From Trichomonas vaginalis G3 (taxonomy: Eukaryota > Parabasalia > Trichomonadida > Trichomonadidae): a stretch of 64,000 nt of DNA. Location: NCBI RefSeq assembly GCF_026262505.1, contig NC_067207.1, positions 2,798,252 through 2,862,251 on the forward strand, written 5' to 3'. Below are positions 45,626 through 57,045 of this stretch, one piece after another. Both the position numbers and the translations under genes were made by a program. Under the pieces are notes generated by a model. The model was not told the origin of the DNA and searched no databases. It saw only the letters and a program-made list of their open reading frames with translations. Position 1 is the first letter of the stretch; the number at the start of each line of letters is the position of its first letter.

Positions 45626-48600
45626 ATGAACAAAAACGGAACAGCAAAAATGAATGATAATCAAATTAGAGCAGAAGGTAGGTTATTTAAACGCTTCTAT
45701 AACATTCCTGATGGTGCTAATCCTAAAACTCGTAGAAGCTATTTAAATGAAGCAATAGATGCATATGAAGGGTTTGATATTTCATCAGAAAGTGAGAGAT
45801 TAGCGAGAATGTTAAATGTTAATATTGATTTCTATTATTGTGATCCTCAACCAGAAGACGTGGACATAAATAAGGTAGACTTTCCATTAGTGGAATCAAT
45901 AATGATAGATCCAGAATTTGAAACAGTAAATATTTTATTAACACAGAGTCCATGTGGAAAACTTCACGCTGACAGAATAACAGACGTTGAAGCACTCACC
46001 GGCTATAGAGTTTGTCCATATTGTAAAGAAGAAGTTTATTCTATCCGTGATGATCCAGAAAGGAAAAACCAAAGAAGATTTTTAAAGCATTGTGAGAAAT
46101 GTAAAGAAAATAATGGGAGATTAATTCAAGACGTTCAATTGCAAAAGACACAGCAACCATATGCACCACATATTACGAAACAGAAGATATATCAGTGGTT
46201 ATTAGCTCATAATTTGCAGGAATATTATCAACCGACAAGATATTATATTACTTTTGACTTTGAAACATTAGAGACTAAAGAAGAATTACAACTTTCTGAG
46301 TGTGCAACTTTGAACGCTTACTTAAAACCATTCATGGTATCATCAACGGTTAAATTAAATGATAAAACATATACGAGGAATTTTTGCTTAACTTCGAGTG
46401 ATTCTTTTATTTCTGATTGGATTGAGTTTTTATTTTCAACATGTTCATTAGTTGCTAAATCAAATATTGAACAATATGAAGAATTAATGAAGTCGCAAAC
46501 ATTAAATGAAAAACAGAAGGAAGCATTTAAAGAACTTCTAGATGAGGAATTCAATAAAGTGAATATCATAGGTTTTAATTCGGGAAAGTTTGATTTAAAT
46601 TTAATTCTTCGTGATTTAAACACTGCAAAATGGAAAATAAAATCAATGCTGGGTTCATCTTCACAATTTAAGCAAATCATTGTAAAGAAAACAAACGTTC
46701 CATATGAATTGAGATTTATTGACATCAGAAATTATATAGCGGGTGGGACATTAGACCAATTCACTCAAGATTTCGGAAACAATAAATCACGTGTTAAATC
46801 CTTTTTCCCTTATCAATTCATCACATGGGAAAATTACGAAGAAGAATTATATAAAGAGGAACCATTCACGAAAGATTCATTTTATTCAGCATTAACTCAA
46901 GAAACTATATCAGATAGTGATTATCAAATATATCTCAATGATGCTAAAAATTTTAAGAATAGATTAGAATATTTTATTCATTATTGCAATAAAGATGTTG
47001 AAATTATGATTGACCCAATGATAAAATTATTGAAGAAACATTTGTTTATAAAATTGATATGCTTCATAATCTTTCTTTATCATCGAATGCTTCAATGATT
47101 CGTTACGCTTTAGCATATAAAGACTTTAATCCTAATGAAAAATATCCTGAGGAAGAGATAGAATCAAGTTTTGAATTAACGAAAAAGTATTGGAAATATA
47201 AAATTGAATCATATAAGAAACAAGATGAAAAAGCAGAAAGGGATACTAAAAATAATGTTTCAATGGATGATTTTCAATACTATCACGATTTAATCCCTTC
47301 ATCTAAATGCAAAATGTGTGGTAAAGCGTTTACATATGCAAATAAACCAACATTGGATAGAATCGATAATGAAAAACCACATACCAAAGAAAATTGTCAG
47401 TTAATGTGTTGTTATTGCAATGTCGTGAAATCAAATAAAGATGAAGATGTTCAACGTTTAAGAATCAATTTAAGAAATTACGCATTAAAAAATAATTTAC
47501 CAATGACTTTAGATTCAGTTGAAGCTTATCACATTCTCCGTAATGGAATTACTGGTGGTTTATCAAATGTTCAACATAGAGTAAATCTTAAAGGAATCAC
47601 GCACATTAATAAACTTTCATATAGTCCAGAAACTAAAACTGTATCAAATGAGGACACTTCCAACATTATGACTCATTTCGTTGGAGTTGACTTTAATTCA
47701 TTATATCCTTCATCATTTTCATCTAATCCTCATGATTTCATTCAATATACTGACCATAAAATGTATATGCCGGGAAGATTGAATGGTGTTATCATTTGTG
47801 ATACAGCAACAAAGAAAGCAAAAGCACTGGGAATAATTAAGAAAAAAATACTTTATTCGTGGCTGAAGTAAAGGGTCACATTGATGAAAAATACATTAAT
47901 GATTACATAAACTTTTTACCGATAATAAGAAACTTAGATATTATCACAGATGAAAAAACAATTGGCAGTTTTATGTATAATTACATGAAATCAAACAATT
48001 TACCGGTTGACCAGAAACAGAGAAAATTAACTCAGTTAGCATCAACACACAACCAATATCAACCATTTTCTTCTTATTATCTATGGTATCTAATAGACAG
48101 ATTTCATTTTATCATTGATGATATTCAATCAATTTTAACATTTACTAAAAACACTTGTTTTAATGAATTTGCGAACAAATTTATGAACGAAAGACAAAAG
48201 GCTGAATTAGAAGGAAATAAAGGAAAAAGTTTATTTTGTAAGATTTCGCTTAATGGATCATATGGTTACGATGCAATGAATACACAAAATTACGCAAAGA
48301 CTAAAATGAATGCGCAGAAGGCACGCGTTGCATGTATGTCAAATAAGTTTAAAAACATAAGAGAAATAGGTGAAGATACATATCAAGTGATGCTTAAAGA
48401 TAGATTTTATAGATGTGATACATGTTTACAAGAGGCATTCTTCACTTTAGATAATGCTAAATACTGGTATTTGGTTTTCATTTATGATTTTATGTATAAA
48501 TGCATGGATGTTAATCGTTTTCATTTCATTGAAGGTGATACTGATTCATCTTATTGGGCTATTGCTGGCGACCCAAATCTTCCTAACACTCAAGCATTTC

Positions 48601-49064
48601 AAGCAATTGTTACCGATAAACAATTTTATGATAAAAACATTTTCAAATTCGCACCATTTGATTTCTTTTGTTTTGATGAGAAATTTAAACCTAAATTAAA
48701 GAATAAAGCTGAAGAAAAAGCACATGAGAAGAAGTTATTGGGTTTAGCAATTGAGAAACAAGGTGATAACATGGTTGCTTTATGCCCTAAATGTTATACA
48801 TCATTCAACGGTTCAATTGATGGAAGTGATTTTAAAAAGATTGCACAAAAAATGAAAGGTGTTAGTTTAAGACAAAATAAGCAATTAACACCTAAAAAAT
48901 ATTTGGATATAATAAATGATAAAGTGATATTTGATGGTCAGAATATTAATTTACAACTTAAAAATGGGTCAATGACTCGCTTAACAATTGGTAAGACTGC
49001 ATTAACAGGAGCACACACTAAGGCTGTATGTTGTGAAAATGGATGTTGTATGCCATTTATTTAA
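45626..49064 (+). pseudogene. POLB: Protein-primed family B DNA polymerase with HNH-like insert (broken)
   Basis: Replicative polymerase of Polintons. Order seen: a Cys-pair region (YRVCPYCKEEVYSI); proofreading exonuclease (YYITFDFETLE and NIIGFNSGKFDLNLIL); an HNH/zinc-type insert at about 47300-47430 (CKMCGKAF, DRIDNEKPHTKENCQLM, CCYCNVVKSNKDED); palm motif A (VGVDFNSLYPSSF); motif B (KISLNGSYGYDAM); motif C (EGDTDSSYWA). About 3.4 kb, the usual size. Looks broken, with about two breaks. Confidence 0.88.
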
Positions 49065-49188
49065 TACAATTTAAAACTTTATTTTTTAATGAAATACCAC
49101 AGAAGAGACAAAAGGAACCGTTAATGATGGTTTTGATTCTTGATCAAAGAGGTGGGCACCCTTAAACATTTATTTTATTTTTATATAA

Positions 49189-49764
49189 ATGAATAACACA
49201 GATTTAAAAAATTTAATTGATAATTTAATATTTAATCAAAATTTTCTTAGTTATTATGATTTAAAAGCATAGCTCCAAGACTATGATAACAATATAACGG
49301 ATGATGATATGGAATATTATTATTCATATTATGATAATGAATTTTTGAAATATCATGATAGAATAATTTCTAAAATTAAAGACAAAATTAAAAATAATGA
49401 ATATACAAAGGGAAAAACTAAATCACAACTTAAACAATTGAAAGATTTCAAAAATAAAGTATTAACAGAAGAAGATATTGATGAATTATATAATTTATAT
49501 AATCCTGAGCCCGCAAAAACAAAAGGAACAAAACGCCCAGTCCTTCAGACCATAAATGATGCACAAGCTTTAATTTATGATTCATTAGTTAAACCATATT
49601 CAGCCCGACTTTTAAATGAAGATCAACTTTTGGAATTCATCCTTCAACATAAACTCGAAGCGGGAAAGTATATCAAACCTTTATATACAGCATATTTAAA
49701 ACAAATGAATAGAATACATCCAGAATTAATGAAGGGGAATGAATTCCAAAATCAAAGCAGATAA
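49189..49764 (+). pseudogene. Unknown Polinton C protein before integrase (broken)
   Basis: Opens MNNTDLKNLIDNLIFNQ. Helical and charged (KDKIKNNEYTKGKTKSQLKQ, DQLLEFILQHKLEAGKYIK). Its end overlaps the start of the integrase frame by 26 bp. It may be the N-terminal region of the integrase or a separate gene. Looks broken, with about one break. Confidence 0.5.
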
Positions 49765-50737
49765 AATTAAACCACTTGCAACACCAAAACCTCCAACGAC
49801 AGTACCTGCAATACCAAAACCTCCAACGACAGTACCTGCAATACCAAAACTGCCTCCTCCTTCAGTTAATCCTTCATCATTCACTTTATTATATCCATTT
49901 CAAACATTAAAGAAGCAAAAAGATTTTAAAAAGGGTTTCAAGATATTAAATAAACCAACTGACCCGAAAATTCAACCGTTAAAGGAAAAATTTAGTCGCC
50001 CTTCATTTGCACTATATCCATATTCATACGAAATCGATCATCTGGAATATTCAAAAGGAAACGTTACTTATTTATTTGCCATTAACATTAACACTAGATA
50101 TTTATATTGCATTCCAGTGAAAGGGAAAACAGAACAGGAAACAAGAAGAGCTATTCAATACTTACTAGATCATGAAAGAGTAGATAATATCAGGGGTGAT
50201 AGTGATAAAGGATTTCAGGCAACTATGATTCATTATTTCCCACAAATTAATTTTTACTTCTCATCTTCTCCATATACGTTTCATAATAAAATAGTTGATG
50301 CGGTAATGAGAACTCTTAGAGATGCGTTAGGGGTTAACTGTCGGATATACTGGGATGGAAATCATGACTCCATCATACAACAGTTAGTATATTATTACAA
50401 TAATACATGGCATAGAACTATAAACATGAAACCAGTGGAAATGAAAAATGATATTTCAAAAGAATGGGAATATATTAGAAAGCAAATGGAAAGGTTGAAT
50501 GATGTTAAACGTGAACAAATTAATTCGGGGCTCATGAATTTTAAACAAGGGGATAAAGTTTTGATTCATCTCGATTATGGAAAAACTAATAAATCAATGA
50601 CAAAAAGAAGACGAAGATTTGACACAATAGCTGAATTTGTTAGATATATTAACGGCAATGCATTAGTTGAAGTTGACAATAAATTAATAGAAATTCCGAT
50701 TTATTTTATTACTCCATTATATTTAAATAATATTTAA
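49739..50737 (+). CDS. INT: Polinton integrase (rve superfamily), Polinton C type
   Basis: 332 aa. A Pro-rich N-terminus with repeated PKPPTTVPAI is followed by an rve core (SYEIDHLEYSKGNVTYLFAI, VDNIRGDSDKGFQATMI, HNKIVDAVMRTLRDALG) and a C-terminal basic SH3-like part (FKQGDKVLIHLDYGKTN) typical of Polinton and retroviral integrases. Catalyses end joining to target DNA. Frame continuous from 49739, but the true N-terminus is uncertain because of the overlap with the preceding gene. Confidence 0.8.
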   Translation: MNSKIKADKIKPLATPKPPTTVPAIPKPPTTVPAIPKLPPPSVNPSSFTLLYPFQTLKKQKDFKKGFKILNKPTDPKIQPLKEKFSRPSFALYPYSYEIDHLEYSKGNVTYLFAININTRYLYCIPVKGKTEQETRRAIQYLLDHERVDNIRGDSDKGFQATMIHYFPQINFYFSSSPYTFHNKIVDAVMRTLRDALGVNCRIYWDGNHDSIIQQLVYYYNNTWHRTINMKPVEMKNDISKEWEYIRKQMERLNDVKREQINSGLMNFKQGDKVLIHLDYGKTNKSMTKRRRRFDTIAEFVRYINGNALVEVDNKLIEIPIYFITPLYLNNI

Positions 50738-50757
50738 TTTTTTTTATTTCGTAAGAA

Positions 50758-51028
50758 ATGAGTGACAACGAAGCAGCCAAGAGTCCAGACGATGAATATA
50801 AAAAGAAACTAAACAGAATTAAATCAAAAATATGCTATTACAAAAAGAAGCCGCAATGTGGTGGGTTGAAAACGATGAATAGAGGAAGAAATAATCGAAA
50901 AATTAGAAACTTATCGTTCAATCATTAAACTGAGTGAAGCAAAAATAAAAGAATTTAATAGAATAAATAAATTGATTGGAAGAGATGAATTTAATAAAGA
51001 TGAATTTTTAAACTCAATCCAAATTTAA
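50758..51028 (+). pseudogene. Small coiled-coil protein (broken)
   Basis: Opens MSDNEAAKSPDDEYKKKLNR and carries a helical end (IIKLSEAKIKEFNRINKLIG). Not recognised. Looks broken, with about one break. Tail to tail with the next gene. Confidence 0.4.
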
Positions 51029-51189
51029 TTTTTATTTTTCTTTGACAACATCTCTCTTTCCATCATTACTGCATAACCACATTTTCTCAGTTTTAGTGGT
51101 TTGTTATTTTTAGCAAGTTCTCGCATCATTTTTATCGTTTCCTCCCTTGTTATGATTCGTGGTAAATTTTGAGCTTGTGGGGTATCCAT
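51025..51189 (-). CDS. Small basic protein (54 aa)
   Basis: MDTPQAQNLPRIITREETIK ... REMLSKKNKN. Preceded by the leader TTATTTTTATATAA (plus-strand TTATATAAAAATAA), as in other Polinton C genes. The last bases overlap the convergent gene. Function unknown. Confidence 0.45.
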   Translation of the reverse strand: MDTPQAQNLPRIITREETIKMMRELAKNNKPLKLRKCGYAVMMEREMLSKKNKN

Positions 51190-51245
51190 TTATATAAAAA
51201 TAAAATTTTGTTATCAGTTATTTTATCGTTAATGGTTTTCAGGTT

Positions 51246-52325
51246 ATTCAGTTATGAATTATTTTTGAAGAACTGAAGGTGTCACCATGTCACCATGTCA
51301 CCAGGTAATTTAACTTCTCTGAAAAAATGAGACAACATGACATTTTGACAACAACACAGGAGGATGGCAGTTATGAATTATTTTTGAAGAACTGAAGGTG
51401 TCACCATGTCACCATGTCACCAGGTAATTTAACTTCTCTGAAAAAATGAGACAACATGACATTTTGACAACAACACAGGAGGATGGCAGTTATGAATTAT
51501 TTTTGAAGAACTGAAGGTGTCACCATGTCACCATGTCACCAGGTAATTTAACTTCTCTGAAAAATGAGACAACATGACATTTTGACAACAACACAGGAGG
51601 ATGGCAGTTATGAATTATTTTTGAAGAACTGAAGGTGTCACCATGTCACCATGTCACCAGGTAATTTAACTTCTCTGAAAAAATGAGACAACATGACATT
51701 TTGACAACAACACAGGAGGATGGCAGTTATGAATTATTTTTGAAGAACTGAAGGTGTCACCATGTCACCATGTCACCAGGTAATTTAACTTCTCTGAAAA
51801 AATGAGACAACATGACATTTTGACAACAACACAGGAGGATGGCAGTTATGAATTATTTTTGAAGAACTGAAGGTGTCACCATGTCACCATGTCACCAGGT
51901 AATTTAACTTCTCTGAAAAAATGAGACAACATGACATTTTGACAACAACACAGGAGGATGGCAGTTATGAATTATTTTTGAAGAACTGAAGGTGTCACCA
52001 TGTCACCATGTCACCAGGTAATTTAACTTCTCTGAAAAAATGAGACAACATGACATTTTGACAACAACACAGGAGGATGGCAGTTATGAATTATTTTTGA
52101 AGAACTGAAGGTGTCACCATGTCACCATGTCACCAGGTAATTTAACTTCTCTGAAAAAATGAGACAACATGACATTTTGACAACAACACAGGAGGATGGC
52201 AGTTATGAATTATTTTTGAAGAACTGAAGGTGTCACCATGTCACCATGTCACCAGGTAATTTAACTTCTCTGAAAAAATGAGACAACATGACATTTTGAC
52301 AACAACACAGGAGGATGGCAGTTAT
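51246..52325 (+). repeat. 120-bp satellite array 1 (nine copies)
   Basis: About nine copies of a 119-120-bp unit: GGCAGTTATGAATTATTTTT, GAAGAACTGAAGGTG, a TCACCATG microrepeat, GGTAATTTAACTTCTCTG, ACAACATGACATTTTGACAA, CAACACAGGAGGAT. Copies are nearly identical, so the array is young or homogenised. It ends 60 bp before the primase-helicase gene. Opposite in orientation to arrays 2 and 3. Confidence 0.95.
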
Positions 52326-52385
52326 GATGCAGTCCAAAAATAAAGTTAGTTTTAAAATTATTTTTATTTTTTTATTCCTATATAA

Positions 52386-54698
52386 ATGACGGCAACAAAC
52401 AACAACAGCAACTTTATCATTTCTGATGAACAAGTTATTGAATCATTAGCTGAGGAATTAGTTGTGGCAGAAACTAAAACCCTCAACGAAAGAATTGGTG
52501 AAAACAAGATTGATTTACATAACTACCTCAAACATGATGGAGGAAGAAGAAGGAAAACTGGTATGGCTTTATTAGTAAATAAAATTTCAAATTTAACGAT
52601 TATAGATGTTGATATCAATAAATCGTACAATGATGAACTTAAAGAAACAGTTAGAAAAGACATTTTATCAAAACTTTCGGATAAAGATGTTATCGTTAAA
52701 ACCGCTTCAGGAGGTCTTCACATTTATTGCAACACTAATTTCTTCTATGCAGTTTCGAACAGAATGATTAAATGTTATTCCTGCAATGATTATGATATTG
52801 ACATAATGACTTCTATGGATGATTCAAAGCGTTCATTAGTGGTTATGGCTGATTCAAGAGTTCGCAAGAATGCAACAGAACCAATCAATACATACTCATT
52901 CATTCGCGGAAGTTACGATTCAACATTAACCAGAACAGTGAATGATATATTAAATGATTTGAATATTAAGGTAAGAGTTGAACAAAAGAGCGAAGAAATA
53001 AAGACTATCATGAATGAAAACAAAGATGAAAACATTGACGATAAACTTGCCCAGAGCATAGTTGATGGCATCAGTGATTTTGAAGTACATAATGACGGTG
53101 GAAACATGAATTTAGAAAAAGAAATAACATTATTCACACTGTTTCAAGCAATTAATTCGTTACCTAATCATTTAATTAATGAAGCATACGATAACGTTTA
53201 TAACTTCTGCATTTTAACTGAAAATGCAAAAAGTAATTTTGAAAAAGCACGTAGTAGATATGCACATTTAATGACTTCTCCATTTGTTTTAGTGAAGATT
53301 CTAAAACTTTATCAAAAGGAATATTATGATGAATATGTTTTACCTTTATTACGTAAGCCAAAAATAACATTTGATATAAAACTTGATGACTCGTTTTTGA
53401 TAACAGATATTAGACGTAAAGCTGAAAATCATCAGTATAAAAACAGTTCTGAAGTAATTGAGGATTTATCACGTGTAATCCGTTTTGTAGATTGTGGAAA
53501 TAAATATTTCATTCAGAAAGATTACAACATACACGACAAAATGAATCAAATATCATTCGTTCTTCAGTCAAACATGAAAGAGTCACTCAAAATGATTAAA
53601 TTATTTAAAGAAGAAGGTAAAACCATAACAGCATGGGATGTACTACTAAATCAATTGTCTTCATTAACCGTTAAGGGTGTTTGCTTTAAATCTGATTCCC
53701 CAGATGTTTTCTCAACGTTTCAAGGTTATAAATACAACGTTCTCGAAAAAGTAGATTACTCAAAAATTGAGATGTTTATGGATTTCATTAAAGAAGCCAT
53801 ATGCGATAATAACGACGAAGTGTATAAATACCTTCTCGGCTGGATTGCATCAATGATTCAACATCCTGGAATCAAGAATGAAACAGCAATTATTTTGAAA
53901 GGACTTCAGGGAACAGGTAAAAACAGATTCACGGACATTATTTCTGAACTTCTCGCTGGTTATTCATGTAAAAACATTACTGAAATAAGTGAGTTAACGG
54001 GTAATTTCAATTCAGTAGTTGAGAATAAAATGTTTCTTGTACTTAATGAACTCAAGAATGTAGGTGAAGACAGACTCGCAAACTTCAACGCTTTGAAATC
54101 AATTATTACGGATAATGAGATTAGAATTAATGAAAAGAATCAACCCAGAAGAACAGCTCAGAATGTTGCCAATTTCATTTTCGTAACTAACAACGTCTAC
54201 CCTGTCAAAATTGAAGTTGGAGACAGAAGATATGTAGTTTTAAGGGTTAATGGTAAATTCAAGGGTCAATTTGATTACTTCAAGAATTTAATGGATTCAT
54301 GCACAAAGGAATTTTATGATAATTTACTAACATATTTTATGCAATATGACCTTTCATCATTTAATGTACGAATCATACCGATGACTGAAGCCAAACAAGA
54401 TTTAATTGAATTATCAACAAATCCTTTAGATGTATGGATAAATACACATTATGATGAATTGTGTGCAGGTATGATATGTAAAAATGCTCTATTCTGCAAA
54501 CCATCAGACATGAAAGACAAGAATTTCCAAATGAGCATTAAGGATAAATGTGATAGGAAACAGAGAAGAATAGACGATAAACAAACATGGTGTTATGTTT
54601 TGAAAGAAGAAATGAAAGGATTATATAAACAGGTTGAACCAAACGATAATGAGGATTCATTTACCGACGATGAAATACCTGTAAATGATGCTTTATAA
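52386..54698 (+). CDS. Primase-polymerase / SF3 helicase fusion (770 aa)
   Basis: Replication protein. The N-terminal AEP-type primase-polymerase region shows a metal-binding LTIIDVDIN (about residues 70-78) and KTASGGLHIYC (105-115). A linker follows, then a D5-like domain and an SF3 helicase with Walker A in KGLQGTGKN (about 505-513), KMFLVLNELKN, NVANFIFVTNN and VGDRRYVVLRV. The architecture is that of poxvirus D5 and many phage and plasmid primase-helicases. The leader ATTTTTATTTTTTTATTCC precedes the ATG. Flanked on both sides by 120-bp arrays in opposite orientation. The frame looks whole. Confidence 0.88.
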   Translation: MTATNNNSNFIISDEQVIESLAEELVVAETKTLNERIGENKIDLHNYLKHDGGRRRKTGMALLVNKISNLTIIDVDINKSYNDELKETVRKDILSKLSDKDVIVKTASGGLHIYCNTNFFYAVSNRMIKCYSCNDYDIDIMTSMDDSKRSLVVMADSRVRKNATEPINTYSFIRGSYDSTLTRTVNDILNDLNIKVRVEQKSEEIKTIMNENKDENIDDKLAQSIVDGISDFEVHNDGGNMNLEKEITLFTLFQAINSLPNHLINEAYDNVYNFCILTENAKSNFEKARSRYAHLMTSPFVLVKILKLYQKEYYDEYVLPLLRKPKITFDIKLDDSFLITDIRRKAENHQYKNSSEVIEDLSRVIRFVDCGNKYFIQKDYNIHDKMNQISFVLQSNMKESLKMIKLFKEEGKTITAWDVLLNQLSSLTVKGVCFKSDSPDVFSTFQGYKYNVLEKVDYSKIEMFMDFIKEAICDNNDEVYKYLLGWIASMIQHPGIKNETAIILKGLQGTGKNRFTDIISELLAGYSCKNITEISELTGNFNSVVENKMFLVLNELKNVGEDRLANFNALKSIITDNEIRINEKNQPRRTAQNVANFIFVTNNVYPVKIEVGDRRYVVLRVNGKFKGQFDYFKNLMDSCTKEFYDNLLTYFMQYDLSSFNVRIIPMTEAKQDLIELSTNPLDVWINTHYDELCAGMICKNALFCKPSDMKDKNFQMSIKDKCDRKQRRIDDKQTWCYVLKEEMKGLYKQVEPNDNEDSFTDDEIPVNDAL

Positions 54699-54726
54699 AG
54701 TATGATTGGAATTTATTTTTGCATTA

Positions 54727-56930
54727 ATCCTCCTGTGTTGTTGTCAAAATGTCATGTTGTCTCATTTTTTCAGAGAAGTTAAATTACCTGGTGACATGGT
54801 GACATGGTGACACCTTCAGTTCTTCAAAAATAATTCATAACTGCCATCCTCCTGTGTTGTTGTCAAAATGTCATGTTGTCTCATTTTTTCAGAGAAGTTA
54901 AATTACCTGGTGACATGGTGACATGGTGACACCTTCAGTTCTTCAAAAATAATTCATAACTGCCATCCTCCTGTGTTGTTGTCAAAATGTCATGTTGTCT
55001 CATTTTTTCAGAGAAGTTAAATTACCTGGTGACATGGTGACATGGTGACACCTTCAGTTCTTCAAAAATAATTCATAACTGCCATCCTCCTGTGTTGTTG
55101 TCAAAATGTCATGTTGTCTCATTTTTTCAGAGAAGTTAAATTACCTGGTGACATGGTGACATGGTGACACCTTCAGTTCTTCAAAAATAATTCATAACTG
55201 CCATCCTCCTGTGTTGTTGTCAAAATGTCATGTTGTCTCATTTTTTCAGAGAAGTTAAATTACCTGGTGACATGGTGACATGGTGACACCTTCAGTTCTT
55301 CAAAAATAATTCATAACTGCCATCCTCCTGTGTTGTTGTCAAAATGTCATGTTGTCTCATTTTTTCAGAGAAGTTAAATTACCTGGTGACATGGTGACAT
55401 GGTGACACCTTCAGTTCTTCAAAAATAATTCATAACTGCCATCCTCCTGTGTTGTTGTCAAAATGTCATGTTGTCTCATTTTTTCAGAGAAGTTAAATTA
55501 CCTGGTGACATGGTGACATGGTGACACCTTCAGTTCTTCAAAAATAATTCATAACTGCCATCCTCCTGTGTTGTTGTCAAAATGTCATGTTGTCTCATTT
55601 TTTCAGAGAAGTTAAATTACCTGGTGACATGGTGACGTAGTGACACCTTCAGTTCTTCAAAAATAATTCATAACTGCCTTCCTCCTGTGTTGTTGTCTAA
55701 ATGTCATGTTGTCTCATTTTTTCAGAGAAGTTAAATTACCTGGTGACATGGTGACGTAGTGACACCTTCAGTTCTTCAAAAATAATTCATAACTGCCATC
55801 CTCCTGTGTTGTTGTCTAAATGTCATGTTGTCTCATTTTTTCAGAGAAGTTAAATTACCTGGTGACATGGTGACGTAGTGACACCTTCAGTTCTTCAAAA
55901 ATAATTCATAACTGCCTTCCTCCTGTGTTGTTGTCTAAATGTCATGTTGTCTCATTTTTTCAGAGAAGTTCAATTACCGGGTGACATGGTGACGTAGTGA
56001 CACCTTCAGTTCTTCAAAAATAATTCATAACTGCCTTCCTCCTGTGTTGTTGTCTAAATGTCATGTTGTCTCATTTTTTCAGAGAAGTTAAATTACCTGG
56101 TGACATGGTGACGTAGTGACACCTTCAGTTCTTCAAAAATAATTCATAACTGCCATCCTCCTGTGTTGTTGTCTAAATGTCATGTTGTCTCATTTTTTCA
56201 GAGAAGTTAAATTACCTGGTGACATGGTGACATGGTGACACCTTCAGTTCTTCAAAAATAATTCATAACTGCCATCCTCCTGTGTTGTTGTCAAAATGTC
56301 ATGTTGTCTCATTTTTTCAGAGAAGTTAAATTACCTGGTGACATGGTGACACCTTCAGTTCTTCAAAAATAATTCATAACTGCCATCCTCCTGTGTTGTT
56401 GTCAAAATGTCATGTTGTCTCATTTTTTCAGAGAAGTTAAATTACCTGGTGACATGGTGACATGGTGACACCTTCAGTTCTTCAAAAAATAATTCATAAC
56501 TGCCATCCTCCTGTGTTGTTGTCAAAATGTCATGTTGTCTCATTTTTTCAGAGAAGTTAAATTACCTGGTGACATGGTGACATGGTGACACCTTCAGTTC
56601 AAAAATAATTCATAACTGCCATCCTCCTGTGTTGTTGTCAAAATGTCATGTTGTCTCATTTTTTCAGAGAAGTTAAATTACCTGGTGACATGGTGACATG
56701 GTGACACCTTCAGTTCTTCAAAAATAATTCATAACTGCCATCCTCCTGTGTTGTTGTCAAAATGTCATGTTGTCTCATTTTTTCAGAGAAGTTAAATTAC
56801 CTGGTGACATGGTGACATGGTGACACCTTCAGTTCTTCAAAAATAATTCATAACTGCATCCTCCTGTGTTGTTGTCAAAATGTCATGTTGTCTCATTTTT
56901 TCAGAGAAGTTAAAATTACCTGGTGACATG
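54727..56930 (-). repeat. 120-bp satellite array 2 (about 18 copies, inverted)
   Basis: Reverse-complement orientation of array 1, from CATCCTCCTGTGTTGTTGTC onward. A central run of copies (about 55610-56200) shares GTGACGTAGTGAC and GTTGTCTAAATG variants, so subsets amplified together. One copy (about 56330-56360) lacks one GACATGGT microrepeat. No gene between 54699 and 57045. Confidence 0.95.
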
Positions 56931-57045
56931 GTGATGATGGTGTAAATTCAGTTGTTCTTTCAAAAATTAATTAATTATGAATACCTAAAAACCATTAACG
57001 ATAAAATATATTTTTCGTCGTTTATGACAAAAATAAATGGTTCAT

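Noticed and set aside
45626-49064. Intein in PolB
   Set aside because: The HNH-like insert has no visible splicing-domain blocks before or after it.
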